In this document: piece after piece, positions 34,177 through 47,310 of the stretch | How the letters are laid out: each line of letters starts with the position of its first letter | How positions within the stretch are numbered: the first letter of the stretch is position 1 | DNA from: Argentina anserina | Lineage: Eukaryota; Streptophyta; Magnoliopsida; Rosales; Rosaceae | NCBI RefSeq assembly: GCF_933775445.1 | Contig: NC_065874.1 | Location: 2,916,501 to 2,980,500 of the forward strand | Reading direction: 5' to 3' | DNA: 64,000 bases | Program-made: the position numbers and the translations under genes | Notes under the pieces: generated by a model | Seen by the model: only the letters and a program-made list of their open reading frames with translations | Database searches by the model: none | What the model was told of the DNA's origin: nothing

Positions 34177-34870
34177 TGTTCCACTCTATTTGTTTGGGTC
34201 AATTTAGCAACCAGGCTTTCAAAGTATGTTTTACATTTGTTTTTCTTTATTTAGCTATGAATTTGTTTAGCTATATTCATCCATTTACAATTTGTTTAGC
34301 TATATTAATGTAATAGTGTCTGGATGATCCGGCCACCCTGATTTTGTTCACTAAGAAACAATCAGATAGTTAAACATAATGTTTACAACACTAATATAAC
34401 CCGTTATATAAATAAACTGTTTAAATCGTCATTGTCCAAAATTCACTATTTTTTTTCTACCAGTAGCTATATTGTTCAATTTGAGTATGATAAATGTCCA
34501 TTTATGTTGTAGGCCTCCCATTGCTATATTTGCTCAAAATGACCCGCATCAGAACTAAACCAAATTAAGTGAGGTAATGTAAGATGTTCGATCAATTATC
34601 TAAAAAAACTTGAGATTTTAGCAAAGCTGCAAGTATCAGAATCATTAAGGCCTAGACTCAACTACAGTGCAAATCTATGAAATGCAACAAAAAGAGACTG
34701 AACTATCATAAAGTGTGTTCTAAAATGTTTCTGCTCTACTGTTTCAACTCTTAAAATATTGATAAACTCTTCCATATACAGCAAAACCACAATCAAAAAC
34801 CAAAACAATGAATCAGAGGAGAAGAAAACTAACTAAACTGACCCCATAAAGGGGAAACAAAGTCACAAAT
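34177..34870. other. Between DTD and the dead peroxidase, left arm
   Basis: Upstream region of DTD and downstream region of the peroxidase pseudogene. No other feature. The matching right-arm interval is about 1.6 kb longer. Confidence 0.4.
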
Positions 34871-36636
34871 TCACATATGCATACTACAGTCTTTCCTTTT
34901 CTCACCATGCTTCCTTCCCCTCTACACACCTATTGATCCCATTTTCTCCATAGCCACCCCAAATGCTTGGAAAAACTTGGCTTTATCTTTCGCAAAAGCT
35001 TGAACAATGGGCTTGGTTCTTGGGTCCAAGGCTAAAGCTTGATCTGAAGCTAGCAATCCCAACTTAGCCTCTAGATTACCATAATAAGCATGATCAAACA
35101 CAAAGGGAGTAGTGACATCAAATGGTGCAACAATGTCAGTATTTCCACCATAATGAGGGCATGACATCTTAGCGCCCTTAGAAGTCTCGGGTCCATAACC
35201 GGGTCAGGCTGCTTCGAGCCTTGGTAATCATAGAGCCTGCTTACAAAGTTCTGGCAATGTGCATACCCGAATGTATGTGCACCAGAAAGAACAACAAGGT
35301 CTTCTAGTGTTAATCCTTTTGAACTGAAGAGTTTGAGTAGCTGATTCACTGTGAAATTTGCTTGGGGAATATTGGAAGCCACTCTTGAGGCCATTGATAT
35401 TCTTCCATCCCACCTCCCTTTCTTAACTTGATAGTATGGACCTCCTGCCTGCAACATTGAAATGACATTACAGAACTAGTCACTTTAAACTAAAGGGTAG
35501 AAAACATTGGAGCCCCTTCTTCCTCTGTAGAGTTCTAACTTCTATTCCAGGCCTTAGTACTGCTTGAACCAGGACAATGGATGGTGAAAATCTAGTGGTC
35601 GAACAAAAATAAGACTGTTATGTCTTGAAGTGTTAAAAAGTTTAATTACTTCTGCAGTAACTGGTAATGTAGTATTGAGTTCATCCTCCCACTTTTTACA
35701 TCTGCATTATTCTCCTTTACTATTATGTTACTTTTCATTCACCTTTCATTTACCTACATACTGTGGCATAAAATGTTGCAGAAGCTACAAAATGGAAGAT
35801 TGGTCAATATCCCTTTTCAAGTTCCCAGAAAAGCTAAAGCAGTAAGCACCCAAAATGCAAGATTTCACATGCCTATGGTAAAAGTTTTATTTCTACCCAC
35901 AATACCATAAAAGAAACTTACTATATACAGATATATATCATCACAGTTCAGAGAATAGTTGGTAACAACTAGACGTCCACATGATGACAATGGCAAAGGA
36001 CTGGAAAATCAAAAGTAAAAGTGAGATCATGAACAGGGGCAGTAATACTCACCAAGTGGACATAATCCCTGGCTTCAATTGCAAGTATGTCAGTACAGGA
36101 CACAACACCAGGTCACCAAGACACTTGCTCTCTACCAAAGCCTTTGCTTTCCTCACACTTTCAAAGCCTTCCACCCTCAGGTCCTTATTATCTGGTGCAT
36201 CCTTCTCTGCCAATATTTTGCTTCCCTGCTGTGACTTGATGGTAATGGATGCATCACAGTCCTTCAATGTCAATTAGATTCAACCCACAAAAGCAACATT
36301 AGTAAAGATATAAACAAGAGGATTAAAATGTACATGCATCCAGAAATAGAAACTAAACCAATGTGCATTGTTGTGATCAAGTAATTCGACAAAGCAGTCA
36401 TGGAAGAAAAGACGAATGGTTGCTGGACCAGAAACTGGTGTCTCTTTGAACTGTTGGGATGTGATGGAACCGATGAGTTTCTCGAGTTGGGGACAGGATT
36501 TCGCGTGGTAATCAACTGAGAGTTGGCGGTGAGGCTTTGCTGCAAAACTTGCAGAAGCACTAAGCAGGAAGAAAATGGTCAAACAAGATGGGATTGTAAA
36601 CCATGAAGAAGAAGGAGAAGAACAAGAAGAAGACAT
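34871..36636 (-). pseudogene. Class III peroxidase, dead left-arm copy
   Basis: Three exons (36636-36385, 36261-36053, 35448-34871) correspond to the intact copy at 43041-44794. Four disabling differences are visible. The exon 1 donor GT has become TT (36384). Eight extra bases (36113-36120) shift exon 2 after the SKC codons. One base is missing near 35165 in exon 3 (RALR then out of frame). A Lys codon near the end has become TAG (34922-34924), which would remove the last conserved Cys. GCDAS is also altered to DCDAS at the start of exon 2. The remaining sequence, including TIRLFFHDCF and SGAHTFGYAHC, is nearly identical to the right copy, so decay is recent relative to the duplication. Confidence 0.9.
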
Positions 36637-38215
36637 GATTTGGACTTAGTCCTATGGTGCAGTAGCTGAGGACAAAGAAACAATAGTAGAAGCAGAATTT
36701 AATAAAGGTGAGGAGGCTTTGGATGTGTGGAGGTTTGTTGGAGACAAAATATGAGATGTTGAAAACCGAAAGAGAATCCGGACCCGTGAAGGCTAGTAAA
36801 GACTGGAGGAGAGGAGACATGAAATGAAGGTCTAATATATAAGAGCCAAAAGAAGCTACAGCCATTGAAGCTTTTAAAGAAAGGAAATTACACACAACTG
36901 GACTAGTATTATATTTTAATTAGATGGTAGACTGGCTTTGTAAATCATTAGTCACGGGTCTCTATGTGATTCTCAATCATTCAAGCTAGATTGAGCACCA
37001 AATCCAGCCAATTCTAGTCTCACATACTTAGCCAAATAAAGATATAGACTTTACTCAACTCTAATACAACAAACAACAAGTTATCAACTTCATTTTCTTT
37101 GATGCATTTCATCGAGTAACCTGTGTGCGCTTTTAGAAAATATACGACCAATGTAAGTTTCCTTCTGAAAAAATAAATATATCACCTTATTATCATCACC
37201 GAGACATTTCATCGAACAACTTACTTACGTTGTACGAAAGTAAGGATATATAAACTAAGTACCGGGGCAAATTATTATCAAGAAGTTGTTCTACACAAAT
37301 CATGGGTAAACCAGTCTCTAATGGCAGTGCGACATTAATAAAACAATTGACGGTAAAATTTGACAAGCATGCAGGAGTGCCATGGAAAGCTACTGAGTAC
37401 TGACTACTACACAGACCTGATGGTTGATACTTTGAGCAAGTGATCCCCCACTGAAGCACCCAAAACCTGATGATCTCTTTATTGCAAAGCATGTGCAAAT
37501 GGGGGACCTTAAACTTCAGATCATAAATTCCCTTCTTCTACACATAAATAAAAAGCTTACAAAGCTTTTGGTTTGACTTAATTTGTTTTCATTTTCAGAC
37601 AATTACTGTTCTAAGTGGTATAGCTTATTCATCTGCCCAATTTGGCCTGTCTATATAACTGCGCGCTAAGCCTTTTGATGAGCGTGTAGTAGTGAAGGGC
37701 AAGCTACCAAGGGTTGTGGACCAGCGATCATACTCGATTACTACTCCATTCCCATGGCCTGAAAAAGAGAAATGAAAGCAGCCAAATTGATGATGGTGAG
37801 GTTTTATCATCGAAAGAGAGACTAGAGCCACATTTAGTTGATATGGGATACACATTGTGTTTGCATGTCTTCAATCATTATCAACGCAGCCATTGTGTTT
37901 ACCTAAAATAAATTGGTAATGGATATAGATGTAAAGTGTTAAACATTAAAACTTTGTGCTCATATGAAATCAAAATTAACATGACATTGTCACGTTCTAT
38001 TATCATGTGATAACAATTTATATATATTCTTCTTTGAAATAATTGTACATATAAGTTATGATCACTTTAATTTCGAACAAAGTATCACGGGGAAACCCAT
38101 AGTAAAAATAATTATTGTATCATCAGAATTGCTAGATATTTGAACATGATTATGAGATATTAGAAGAAACTGAATTTTATTATAATTATTAGTGTTACTT
38201 GTAGTCTAGTGATCG
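36637..38215. other. Promoter side of the dead peroxidase, left arm
   Basis: The inverted counterpart is 41037-43040. It retains the CTAATATATAAGAGCC tract (about 36831-36846) that is the TATA-like element of the intact copy. No gene is seen. Confidence 0.45.
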
Positions 38216-38266
38216 TTTAGCAATATTATATAACACTTTGGTCAATGTATCAAATTATTCAGAAAC

Positions 38267-39020
38267 TCACTTAGTGATTGGCTGCGATAGTTTTGCATAT
38301 AAATCATCAAGAGCATGAACGTCTGCATCCGTAGCATATGGTCTTCTTAAGTACCTAGATTCGGCCCAAATATGGATCTCAGAAGTTGGTGGAAGATGGC
38401 TGGTCAAAACAGTCACGGGAGGAGCCTTCCCGAGGGAAGAAAGATTGATCACATTTCAATTTTTGTCATATTTGTTGTATTACTGTTATATTGTGTTGTA
38501 GTATGAACTTTAGGTTTAGATTCAAGATGAAATTTTTAAGAGTCTGTAGATGAATTAGTCGTTTATTGGAAAACATGTTAAGATAGAGAAGTGTTATTGT
38601 TTATGACTTTTGCATCAAGTGGGTTAAGTTGTTGATGATGTATTACTTTGTTTGTCTTATATTGTGTTGTAGTATGAGCTTTAGCTTTAAACATTCAATA
38701 TAGAATTTTAGTATTTCTTGGCAAACATGTTCAAGACATAGAAGTGTTTTATATTGAGAACTTTTTACGGAAATGCAGGGATGCTTTGAACTCTCGCTGA
38801 TCGGTGGAAAAGGGGGAAAGGGTGCCGACCCCTGACTAAACATAATGTTCGCGTTCGCGATGGTCAAGCCTTCCTCCCGCGGGAAGGCTCCTCCCATGAC
38901 TGTTTTGACCATAGAGCAGTCTTCCTGCAGCTTTTGAGGTCCGTTTTTGGGCCCAAATATGGTACGTTTGAGGACCCTTCATATGCTGCTGCTTCAGCTA
39001 GCTCAGCCAATCACCTTGTA
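38267..39020. repeat. Inverted pair of an unrecognised gene fragment
   Basis: The minus strand of about 38280-38445 and the plus strand of about 38885-39020 are related: both read GGGAAGGCTCCTCCC(G/A)TGAC, then TGTTTTGACCA, and later TTTGGGCC and CAGCCAATCAC. One plus-strand frame of the second copy reads SSHDCFDHRAVFLQLLRSVF then GTFEDPSYAAASASSANHL and ends at a GTAAGT donor-like site; the first copy has a stop in the matching frame (LLRSIFGPNLGT-stop). This could be an exon of a plant protein that I do not recognise. It may fold as a large hairpin. Confidence 0.5.
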
Positions 39021-39519
39021 AGTATCTTTATGCACTTATGTATATTGTGCAGCGGCACGCTTCACATTTAGAAAATGGAAAATAAGAAAACATATAAGCA
39101 TTAGTATACTTGAATAGCACTCCGTACTGATGTCTAGATTATGTGTTACTAGAAGTTGTTTGCACGTATATGGTTTTTATCCTTATGACAATAAGTACAA
39201 AATTGTTATCAAAATAAAATGTTTTAATGAGGTTAAGTATCTATGTTCAGTCTCTTTTTGAATACTTGAGTTATACGTTGTTTTGAGGTTTTTATTTGTT
39301 AGAATGGATGTGTGTCAGATTCTATATTTCGGAGCTGATCACGAGGTGTGCTATGCCAAATGTTCTAGCAGCATATCAGTCAAACCTCCGCTAGCCAGAT
39401 GACTTCCGGATGGCTCAAGTCGGAGCATATCAAGTTGAAAAGTGAGGTGGCTGTGAAGGCGATGACGTGCAGCAAAGCAAGGAAGACTATACTTGTATTG
39501 TTCTAATGGATTTTTTCAA

Positions 39520-39903
39520 TAGAACCGTCTTATTGAGGATTAAAGATTTAAATGTTAATTATACTTATTTTTCAATTATATTTTTCATCTCAACCGTTTA
39601 GATGTTAGGTCTATATAAATATATTACTTGTACAAATTTCAGTTAATTTGGTAATGGCTAAGGTATCAAAGTAGATCAAATTAGTGAACGAATTAAAATT
39701 GTCAAACATGAACCGTTTATTTCATAATGAGTAAATCACATTTATGAATGTCTTAACGATTTTCAATTTGAACAAAAATTTTATAATGATGATTTACTTA
39801 TATATATCTACAAATTAAACGGTTGAGATATGAATATAAGATCGAAAAGTTGGTGAATATCTTTGGTCCTCAACTTGTCCTCAATAAGATAGTCCTTATT
39901 AGA
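39520..39903. mobile_element. Small inverted-repeat element (MITE-like)
   Basis: The left side has CTTATTGAGGA, AAAGAT and ATCTCAACCGTTTA. The complement of the right side has the same blocks in the same order. The arrangement of about 385 bp with related ends and an AT-rich middle is that of a MITE. I could not settle the target duplication. Confidence 0.45.
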
Positions 39904-40382
39904 AAAGTTCACATTGTTATAATATGAGAGAAATTGTGCTTATTAATTTCAATATGATGTAATTTTAGTTTTCTTTTTCTCCTTTCACTTTATTCCTAGA
40001 TAACTAGGTAGTAAGATTCATTTGTGATTGAGGTCACACATGCTGAATGTATAGTTGTGATATGCTACTATAGTTCATTACTTCTTATATATGTAGAATT
40101 GATTCTACTGTGGATAAGATTTGAGTTGCTTGATTAACAGCAGTACCTTGCAAAGTATTGAAAAAGATGTTAAATGACCCATGTTACTGAGGTTCAATGG
40201 TATTGTCTAATGTGATTGCGATTCACTAACTATTGGGGTTCAATATCATTATATTGGTAAAGAAATTAAAGAAAACCACATCCAACAATGCATTCTATAT
40301 CAATACACACCATTATAAAGTCTTCAACACTCATCCAGATCCAGCAAAATTGCCAAAACTCAATCATAAACAGGAACCATTA

Positions 40383-40617
40383 GTTCTTGGTGATTTACAA
40401 GTTGTACAGAGAGTTGGAAGAGAAACATCACACTTGGATAATGATCTCCCTTGTTTTGTTCAGCAGCTATTGATAGTCTCTACAAAATAAGTGCAAGAAC
40501 ACATGCATCAGTGGATTGCACATATACACACGCATATGTGAATTGCTTAGACTAAAAAATCAAGCATTTTCCTGCTAATTGCTTAGACTAATCCAACATT
40601 TGTGATCAATACATAAG
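40383..40617 (+). repeat. Dispersed repeat R, forward copy
   Basis: This stretch (GTTCTTGGTGATTTACAA ... GTGATCAATACATAAG) matches the reverse complement of 53335-53569 along its length, including GAGAAACATCACACTTGGAT, TTTTCCTGCTAATTGCTTAG and ATCCAACATTTGTGATCAA. A frame reads LVLGDLQVVQRV and ETSHLDNDLPCFVQQLL; I do not recognise it. The two copies flank the right arm in inverted orientation. Confidence 0.65.
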
Positions 40618-41036
40618 TTAAAACAAATTTGAGCCAAAATATTGATTGGGCCAGAAAATTATTGTTGGGTTGAAGTCATGAAGATGTTGATTCTAGCTAT
40701 TACAAGTCTTCTTGGTCCAGTCCAATCCTTAATTCCCTGTCGCTTTGTGATAAGTACGAGCCGTGTGGAGGTAGAACTAGACGTTTTTGCTCGTGATGAT
40801 TTATAGTTTTGCATATTACATTCAGATAAAAAAATCACTGAGTGAGTTTCTTTCTTTCTTTATTTCTTACTTGCATTATCTCTCACCCGACAACAAAGCT
40901 AAGAATTTTTCAAATGTTTGTTTGTATTTCTATAGGGAGCAGCTTCCACAACCTGTTTTTCCCCGTTCTTCTAAACTGAACAAGAACTATAAAGCAGTGA
41001 GAATAGATTTCTTCCCTATCTTAATATATATACCAT

Positions 41037-43040
41037 CGATCACTAGATTACAATTAACACTAAAAGGTAAGAGTCTTAAAATAATTATAATAAAATTCAG
41101 TTTCTTCTAATATCTCATAATCATGTTCAAATATTTAGCAATTCTGATAATAAATTCATTGTTATTTGAAAGAAGAATATCAATACATTGTTATCACATG
41201 GAAATAGCTAGTGATAATGTCATGTTAATTTTATTCATCATATGTTCTGTTGCCTTTTTAGCACATGCATTATGAATGGTCTCATGAAGTTATCAAAATG
41301 GTGTTTGTTTGACACTCTCCATAATTAAGCAAGCTGTACTGCTAAATCTACCATTAGAGATCGACAAGCTAGCAAACTAATTAACTCTGCCAAGTGTCGA
41401 GTAGGAACTATGTGCACCACCGGTTCATGGATTAGCCTGATAATACACTTTTTGTCTAGCAAACAAATGGTAGATTATTATTATCCAAACTACTTTGGAC
41501 AACATCAAACCAGAGATTCCAAAAAAGTTGTTATAACTAAGTTGCCATTGTCTTCTTCCCTAAGAACACAAGCTCGACTTATTTATTGACACGTCTGTAA
41601 TCATGAATAACCATATATAAGATCTTATATTTATCCCCCTCGATGTTGTTAACATTTTAATATATTGGTAGGATACCTAGATTTCTAGATTTCAAATAAG
41701 CACGAAGTTTTGATGTTTAACACCTTTATATCTATTACCAATTGATTTTAGATTTCATGTTTCATTAGAACTTACTATCTTTAAACACAATGGCTTTGTT
41801 GATTATGATTGAAGACATGCAAAGAATTGATCAACTAAATGTGGCTCTAGTCTCTCTTTCGATGATAAAACCTCACCATCATCAATTTGGCTGCTTTCAT
41901 AATTCTCTTTTTCAGGCCATGGGAATGAAGTAGTAATCGAGTAAGATCGATGGTCGACAACCCTTGGTAGCTTGCCCTTCACTACTACACGGTCATCAAA
42001 AGGCTTAACAGTTATATAGACAGGCCAAAATGGGCAGATGAATAAGCTATACCTCTTAGAACAGTAACAGTCTGAAAATCAAAACAAATTAGTCAGACCA
42101 AAAGTTTTGTAAGCTTTTTATTTATATGTAGAAGGGAATTTATGATCTGAAATTTAAGGTCCCCCATTTGCACATGCTTTGCAATAAAGAGACCATCAGG
42201 TTTTGGGTGCTTCAGTGGGGGATCACTTGCTCAAAGTATCAACCATCAGGTCTGTGTAGTAGTCAGTACTCAGTAGATTTCCATGGCACTCCTGCATGCT
42301 TGTTTAATTTTACCTTCCATTGTTTTGTTAATGTTGCACTGCCATTAGAGACTGGTTTACCCATGATTTGTGTACAACTTTTTTTGTTAATCATTTGCCT
42401 CAGCACTTTAGTTTATGTATCATTACTCCTCATATAGCGCAAGTAAGTTGTTCAATGAAATGTCTTCGTGATGATGATAAGGTGGTCTATTAATTTTTTC
42501 ATAAGAAAACTTACCTTGTTCGTATATTTCTAAAAGCGCACACAGGTTCCTCAATGAAATGCCTCAAAGAAAATGAAGTTGATAACTTGTTGTTTTTGTA
42601 TTAGAGTTGAGTAAAGTCTATATCTTTATTTGGCTAAGTATGTGAGACTAGAATTGGCTGGATTTGGTGCTCAATCTAGCTTGAATGATTGAGAATCACA
42701 TATAGACCCGTGAGGCCGTGACTAATGATTTACAAAGCCAGTCTACCATCTAATTAAAATATAATACTAGTCCAGTTGTGTAATTTCCTTTCTTTAAAAG
42801 CTTCATTGGCTGCAGCTTATTTTGGCTCTTATATATTAGACCTTCATTTCATGTCTCCTCTCCTTCAGTCTTTACTGGCCTTCACGGGTCCGGATTCTCT
42901 TTCGTTTTTCAACATCTCATATTTGTCTCCAACAAACCTCCACACATGACACATCCAAAGCCCCATCACCTTTATTAAATTCTCCTCCTACTATTGTTTC
43001 TTTGTCCTCAGCTGCTGCACCATAGTCCAAAGTCCAAACC
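41037..43040. other. Upstream region of the intact peroxidase
   Basis: CTTATATATTAGACC (about 42828-42842) is a TATA-like tract about 200 bp upstream of the ATG and is conserved in the left arm. No gene is seen. Confidence 0.4.
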
Positions 43041-44794
43041 ATGTCTTCTTCTTGTTCTTCTTCTTCTTGGTTTACATTCACATCTTGTTTGGCCATTTTC
43101 TTCCTGCTTAGTACTTCTGCAAGTTTTGCAGCAAAGCCTCACCGCCAACTCTCAATTGATTACTACGCGAAATCCTGTCCCCAACTCGAGAAACTCATCG
43201 GTTCCATCACATCCCAACAGTTCAAAGAGGCACCAGTTTCTGGTCCAGCAACCATTCGCCTTTTCTTCCATGACTGCTTTGTCGAAGTACTTGATCACAA
43301 CAATGCACATTGGATTAGTTTCTCTTTCTGCATGCATGTACATTTTAATCCTCTTGTTTATATCTTTACTCATATTGCTTTTGTGGGTTGAATCTGATTG
43401 ACATTGAAGGGCTGTGATGCATCCATAACCATCAAGTCACAACAGGGAAGCAAAGTTTTGGCAGAGAAGGATGCACCAGATAATAAGGACCTGAGGGTGG
43501 AAGGCTTTGAGAGTGTGAGGAAAGCAAAGGCTTTGGTAGAGAGCAAGTGTCCTGGTGTTGTATCCTGTGCTGACATACTTGCAATTGAAGCCAGGGATTA
43601 TGTCCACTTGGTGAGTATTACTGCCCCTGCTCGTGATCTCACTTTTACTTTTGATTTCCCAGTCCTTTGCTATTGTCATCATGCGGACCTCTAGTTGTTA
43701 CCAACTATTCTCTGAACTGTGATGTATAATGACTGTATATACTATATAGTAAGTTTCTTTTATGGTATTTTGGGTAGAAAAATAACTTTTACAATAGGCA
43801 TGTGAAATCTAGCATTTGGGGTGCTTACTGCTTTAGCTTTCTGGGAACTTGAAAAGGGGTCACACTTCCAGTCTTCCATTCTGTAGCTTCTGCAACATTT
43901 TATGCCACAGTATTTAGGTAAATGAAAGCAGAATGAAAACATAAGAGTAAAGGAGAAAAATGCAGATGTAAAAAGTGGGAGGGTGAACTCAATACTACAT
44001 TACCACCCCAGGAAGTAAATAAACTTTTTTAACAGTTTAGGACATAACAAAACTGTTTTTATCGACCACTAGATTTTCACCATCCATTGTCCTGGTTCAA
44101 GCAGTATTAAGGCCTGGAATAGAAGTTAGAACTCTACAGAGGAAGAAGGGGCTCCAATGTTTTCTACCCTTTAGTTTAAAGTGACTAGTTCTGTAATGTC
44201 ATTTCAATGTTGCAGGCAGGAGGTCCGTACTATCAAGTTAAGAAAGGGAGGTGGGATGGAAGAATATCAATGGCCTCAAGAGTGGCTTCCAATATTCCCC
44301 ATGCAAATTTCACAGTGAATCAGCTACTCAAACTCTTTAATTCAAAAGGATTAACACTTGAAGACCTTGTTGTTCTTTCTGGTGCACATACATTCGGGTA
44401 TGCGCATTGCCAGAACTTTGTAAGCAGGCTCTATGATTACCAAGGCTCGAAGCAGCCTGACCCGGTTATGGACCTGAGACTTCTAAGGGCGCTAAGATTG
44501 TCATGCCCTCATTATGGTGGAAATACTGACATTGTTGCACCATTTGATGTCACTACTCCCTTTGTGTTTGATCATGCTTATTATGGTAATCTAGAGGCTA
44601 AGTTGGGATTGCTAGCTTCAGATCAAGCTTTAGCCTTGGACCCAAGAACCAAGCCCATTGTTCAAGCTTTTGCGAAAGATAAAGCCAAGTTTTTCCAAGC
44701 ATTTGGGGTGGCTATGGAGAAAATGGGATCAATAGGTGTGAAGAGGGGAAGAAAGCATGGGGAGAAAAGGAAAGACTGTAGTATGCATATGTGA
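43041..44794 (+). CDS. Class III (secretory) peroxidase, intact right-arm copy
   Basis: Three exons (43041-43286, 43410-43610, 44216-44794) join in frame to 341 residues. Class III peroxidases are secreted or vacuolar haem enzymes that oxidise phenolics with hydrogen peroxide, in lignification, wall stiffening and defence. Visible features: signal peptide (SCLAIFFLLSTSASFA), distal site TIRLFFHDCF with Arg73 and His77, Ca-site GCDAS, the ADILAIEARD block, and the proximal His207 in LSGAHTFGYAHC. All eight conserved cysteines are present: KSCPQ, HDC, EGCD, SKC, VSC, AHC, LSC and KDC near the end. The tail (MGVKRGR... KRKDC) is basic. From memory, PRX19 (At2g34060) neighbours ATP11 and API5 in Arabidopsis, both of which lie downstream here, so this is likely its orthologue. 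No lesion is visible. Confidence 0.93.
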
Positions 44795-47115
44795 ATATGT
44801 GACTTTGTTTTCCCTTTAAGGGGCTAGCTAGTTAGTTAGTTTTCTTCTTCTTTGATTCATTGTTTGGTTTCTGTTTGTGGTTTTGCTGTATATGAGTTTA
44901 TAAATATTTGAAGAGTTGGAACAGTAGTTCAGACTAGACCTTAACAGTGCAGACACTTTAAGCAATTGCTAAAAATCTCCAAGTTTTTTATAGACAATTG
45001 ATCGAACATTTTACATTACTTCACTTAACTTGGTTTAGTTTTGATGTGGTTCATTTTAAGCAATTATAGCAAGAAGGCCTAAAACATAAATGAAGGGCAT
45101 TTATCACACTCAAATTGAACAAGTCTCAGTGTTGCTTTTTGAGTAGCTACGGAAAAAAAAGAGTTTCTATTCATACATCTAAATATTATATTTAGACCTC
45201 GACAAATTATTATATATACCCGCCACATATTCCACGTAACGTATCTCTTTAATGTTATTTGTCCATTTTTTAATTTGATTGTTTCTGATTGGTTCTTATA
45301 TGTAAATAAACTTTTGTCATTTTTACCGCGTGCATGTTAATTATATCATCTCGTAATATGATTGACTAGGTACACTACATACCAGTGCCACATAATATAG
45401 CGGGTAAACAAAATAATTACTCTTAGACCTCTTTGATAATCATACCTCCACTGTACTTTGACAAACAATTAAAATGATATATAGACCTCCCTAATTTTCT
45501 CAGAATACCCATAGTCCAACAAAATCAATAAAACTCTTTTTTTTACTTTAAAATTCATTCAATTGATTCAAAGCTATTATAATTTATTTGATTCAAACAT
45601 ATTATAACTATATCGAGTTTCTCAAGCTTGAATAGAATCACAGTATAATAAAATTTATATACAATTTATAACAACAAATGTATTCAACGGACGGATGAAA
45701 ATAACTAAAAAAATACGAAGTGAGAAAAATATTTTTATTACGATGCATATGTGAAATTATTGGACACAGTAATATTTACAGTATAGCTAGTTCCTCCTTC
45801 GTTTGAATTTTGTCTTATTATTTTGTAAAGAAAAATTGAGAAATCATATGTATTGTATTGAAATCTTTGTTTATTTATTTATTTGTATTGGTAATTTCAA
45901 ATATGTTGACACTAACATGAAAAAAGATAGAAGTCTAAGTGTCATTTTAGAAGGTATGAATAGAACTAAAAAGAGGAGTTTTAGACAATCACGGTCTAGA
46001 CAGTCTGTAAAGCCACATTTAGTAATTTTGTAAATACTTTTATTTAATTATCTGTTTGTTTTTCAGTGAACAAAACCAGAGCGGTCGAATCATCCAAAAA
46101 TTATACAATAATTAAATTTCACATCTAAAACCAATTGTCAGCGGATGAATATAACTTAAAAATTCATTATTTTCATGATTAATTTTCTCAATTTGTTTTC
46201 AATCTCAAATTTACTTTTTGAGTTTTGAAAGCCTGTTGTTAAAGGGAGTTGCTACTGGGACCTCCACATTTACTCACTTGACCTCCCTCTATTTTTATTT
46301 ATTGAATTGCATATTTATCTTCTTATGTAATGACAGGACAATGATTTTATATTATAAAATATTTTTATTTTATTTTCAATATAATTTCTAATTTAATAAT
46401 AATAAATAAATTGTAATTTATTAGTTTCCTTATTCATTTTCATTTTCCAATTTTATTACATACCTTAGAAAATTCAAACGTATGTGAATCAAAACTTTAG
46501 TATAGAGTAATATTGGTCATGTCATATAAAGTTTATATCTTCATACACGTTATACAAAATATGTTATGCATATATATATATATATACACACACAAAATGT
46601 AATATATATACACACACATTTACAACATAATGAGTTAGTAATTAAATAAAAGTAAATAACTATTTAAAATATTCGGTATGAGGCATTGAACATAGAACAC
46701 ACAAAAAAAACAAAAATAATAGATTCATACAATTCAAATAATCTTTTGTCTTGAAGTACATGTCATTAAAAAATCTTTATTATAATTTGATCAAAGAATG
46801 ATCATCCTCTTGATATATATTTTTTAAATGAAGGTTTGTATGATAAATGACAAAATCAAATGAAAAAGTGGAGGGGTTCAAAATTAATGATTTCTTGTTA
46901 AAAAAAGGGAGGTCTAATGAGTAAATAAGAGGTGTAATGAGTAATATATTGATTTACATATGAATAATATAACTAAGATTATTTTAGAAATTTAAGAAGA
47001 GGTCCATGAGTTTTCTTTTTGAGGCGTAAACAGAGATCTATTAAGAAAATGTGGAGGTTCAATAGCAAATCCGTTGCTAAATTGACCCAAACAAAAGAGG
47101 TGAAAGTGTGAAACA
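44795..47115. other. AT-rich interval between peroxidase and broken DTD
   Basis: Mostly absent from the left arm, where the interval is about 0.7 kb. Homology to the left arm is visible at the two ends (about 44795-45150 and from about 47075). The middle holds a candidate inverted-repeat element and TA-rich tracts (about 46565-46620). No gene is supported. Confidence 0.45.
46246..46960. mobile_element. Candidate MITE or MULE-type inverted-repeat element
   Basis: The left side reads GGGACCTCCACATTTACTCACTTGACCTCCCT. The complement of the right side reads ACACCTCTTATTTACTCATTAGACCTCCCT, so the ends are inverted copies with mismatches. It is about 0.7 kb and AT-rich without a coding frame. The exact termini and target duplication are not settled. 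Confidence 0.45.
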
Positions 47116-47310
47116 ATGTACTACTACTGCCTCTCAACGCTTCCAGCCTTTGCAACTGTACGGCCCAAACCCACATCTCTCTCTTCCAATCGAGCTATCC
47201 CCATCAGAGCCATGAAAGCCGTCGTCCAGCGAGTCGCTTCCGCCAGCGTCGAGATGGAGGGCCGCACCATCTCGTCCATTGGGCCGGGCCTTCTCATCCT
47301 CGTCGGCCTT

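Larger units (their letters stand above)
30805..38215. repeat. Left arm of a large inverted duplication
   Basis: Reverse-complementing this arm aligns it with 41037-50625. Sharp outer edges: SNI1 intron 13 (GGGTGTGATGTGTC at 30804-30817 against GACACATCACAC at 50611-50622). Inner edges: GTCTAGTGATCG ending at 38215 against CGATCACTAGA starting at 41037. The arm carries the SNI1 3' end, an intact DTD gene and a dead peroxidase gene. Right-arm extras include a plastid insertion and about 2 kb between peroxidase and DTD. Confidence 0.9.
38216..41036. other. Spacer of the palindrome
   Basis: Non-duplicated sequence between the arms. It contains two inverted fragments of an unrecognised coding-like sequence, a small inverted-repeat element and the forward copy of repeat R, each listed separately. 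Confidence 0.7.

Noticed and set aside
34922..36636. Reading the left peroxidase as a functional gene with alternative splicing.
   Set aside because: Four separate disabling differences from the intact copy, in splice site, frame and stop, make this very unlikely.
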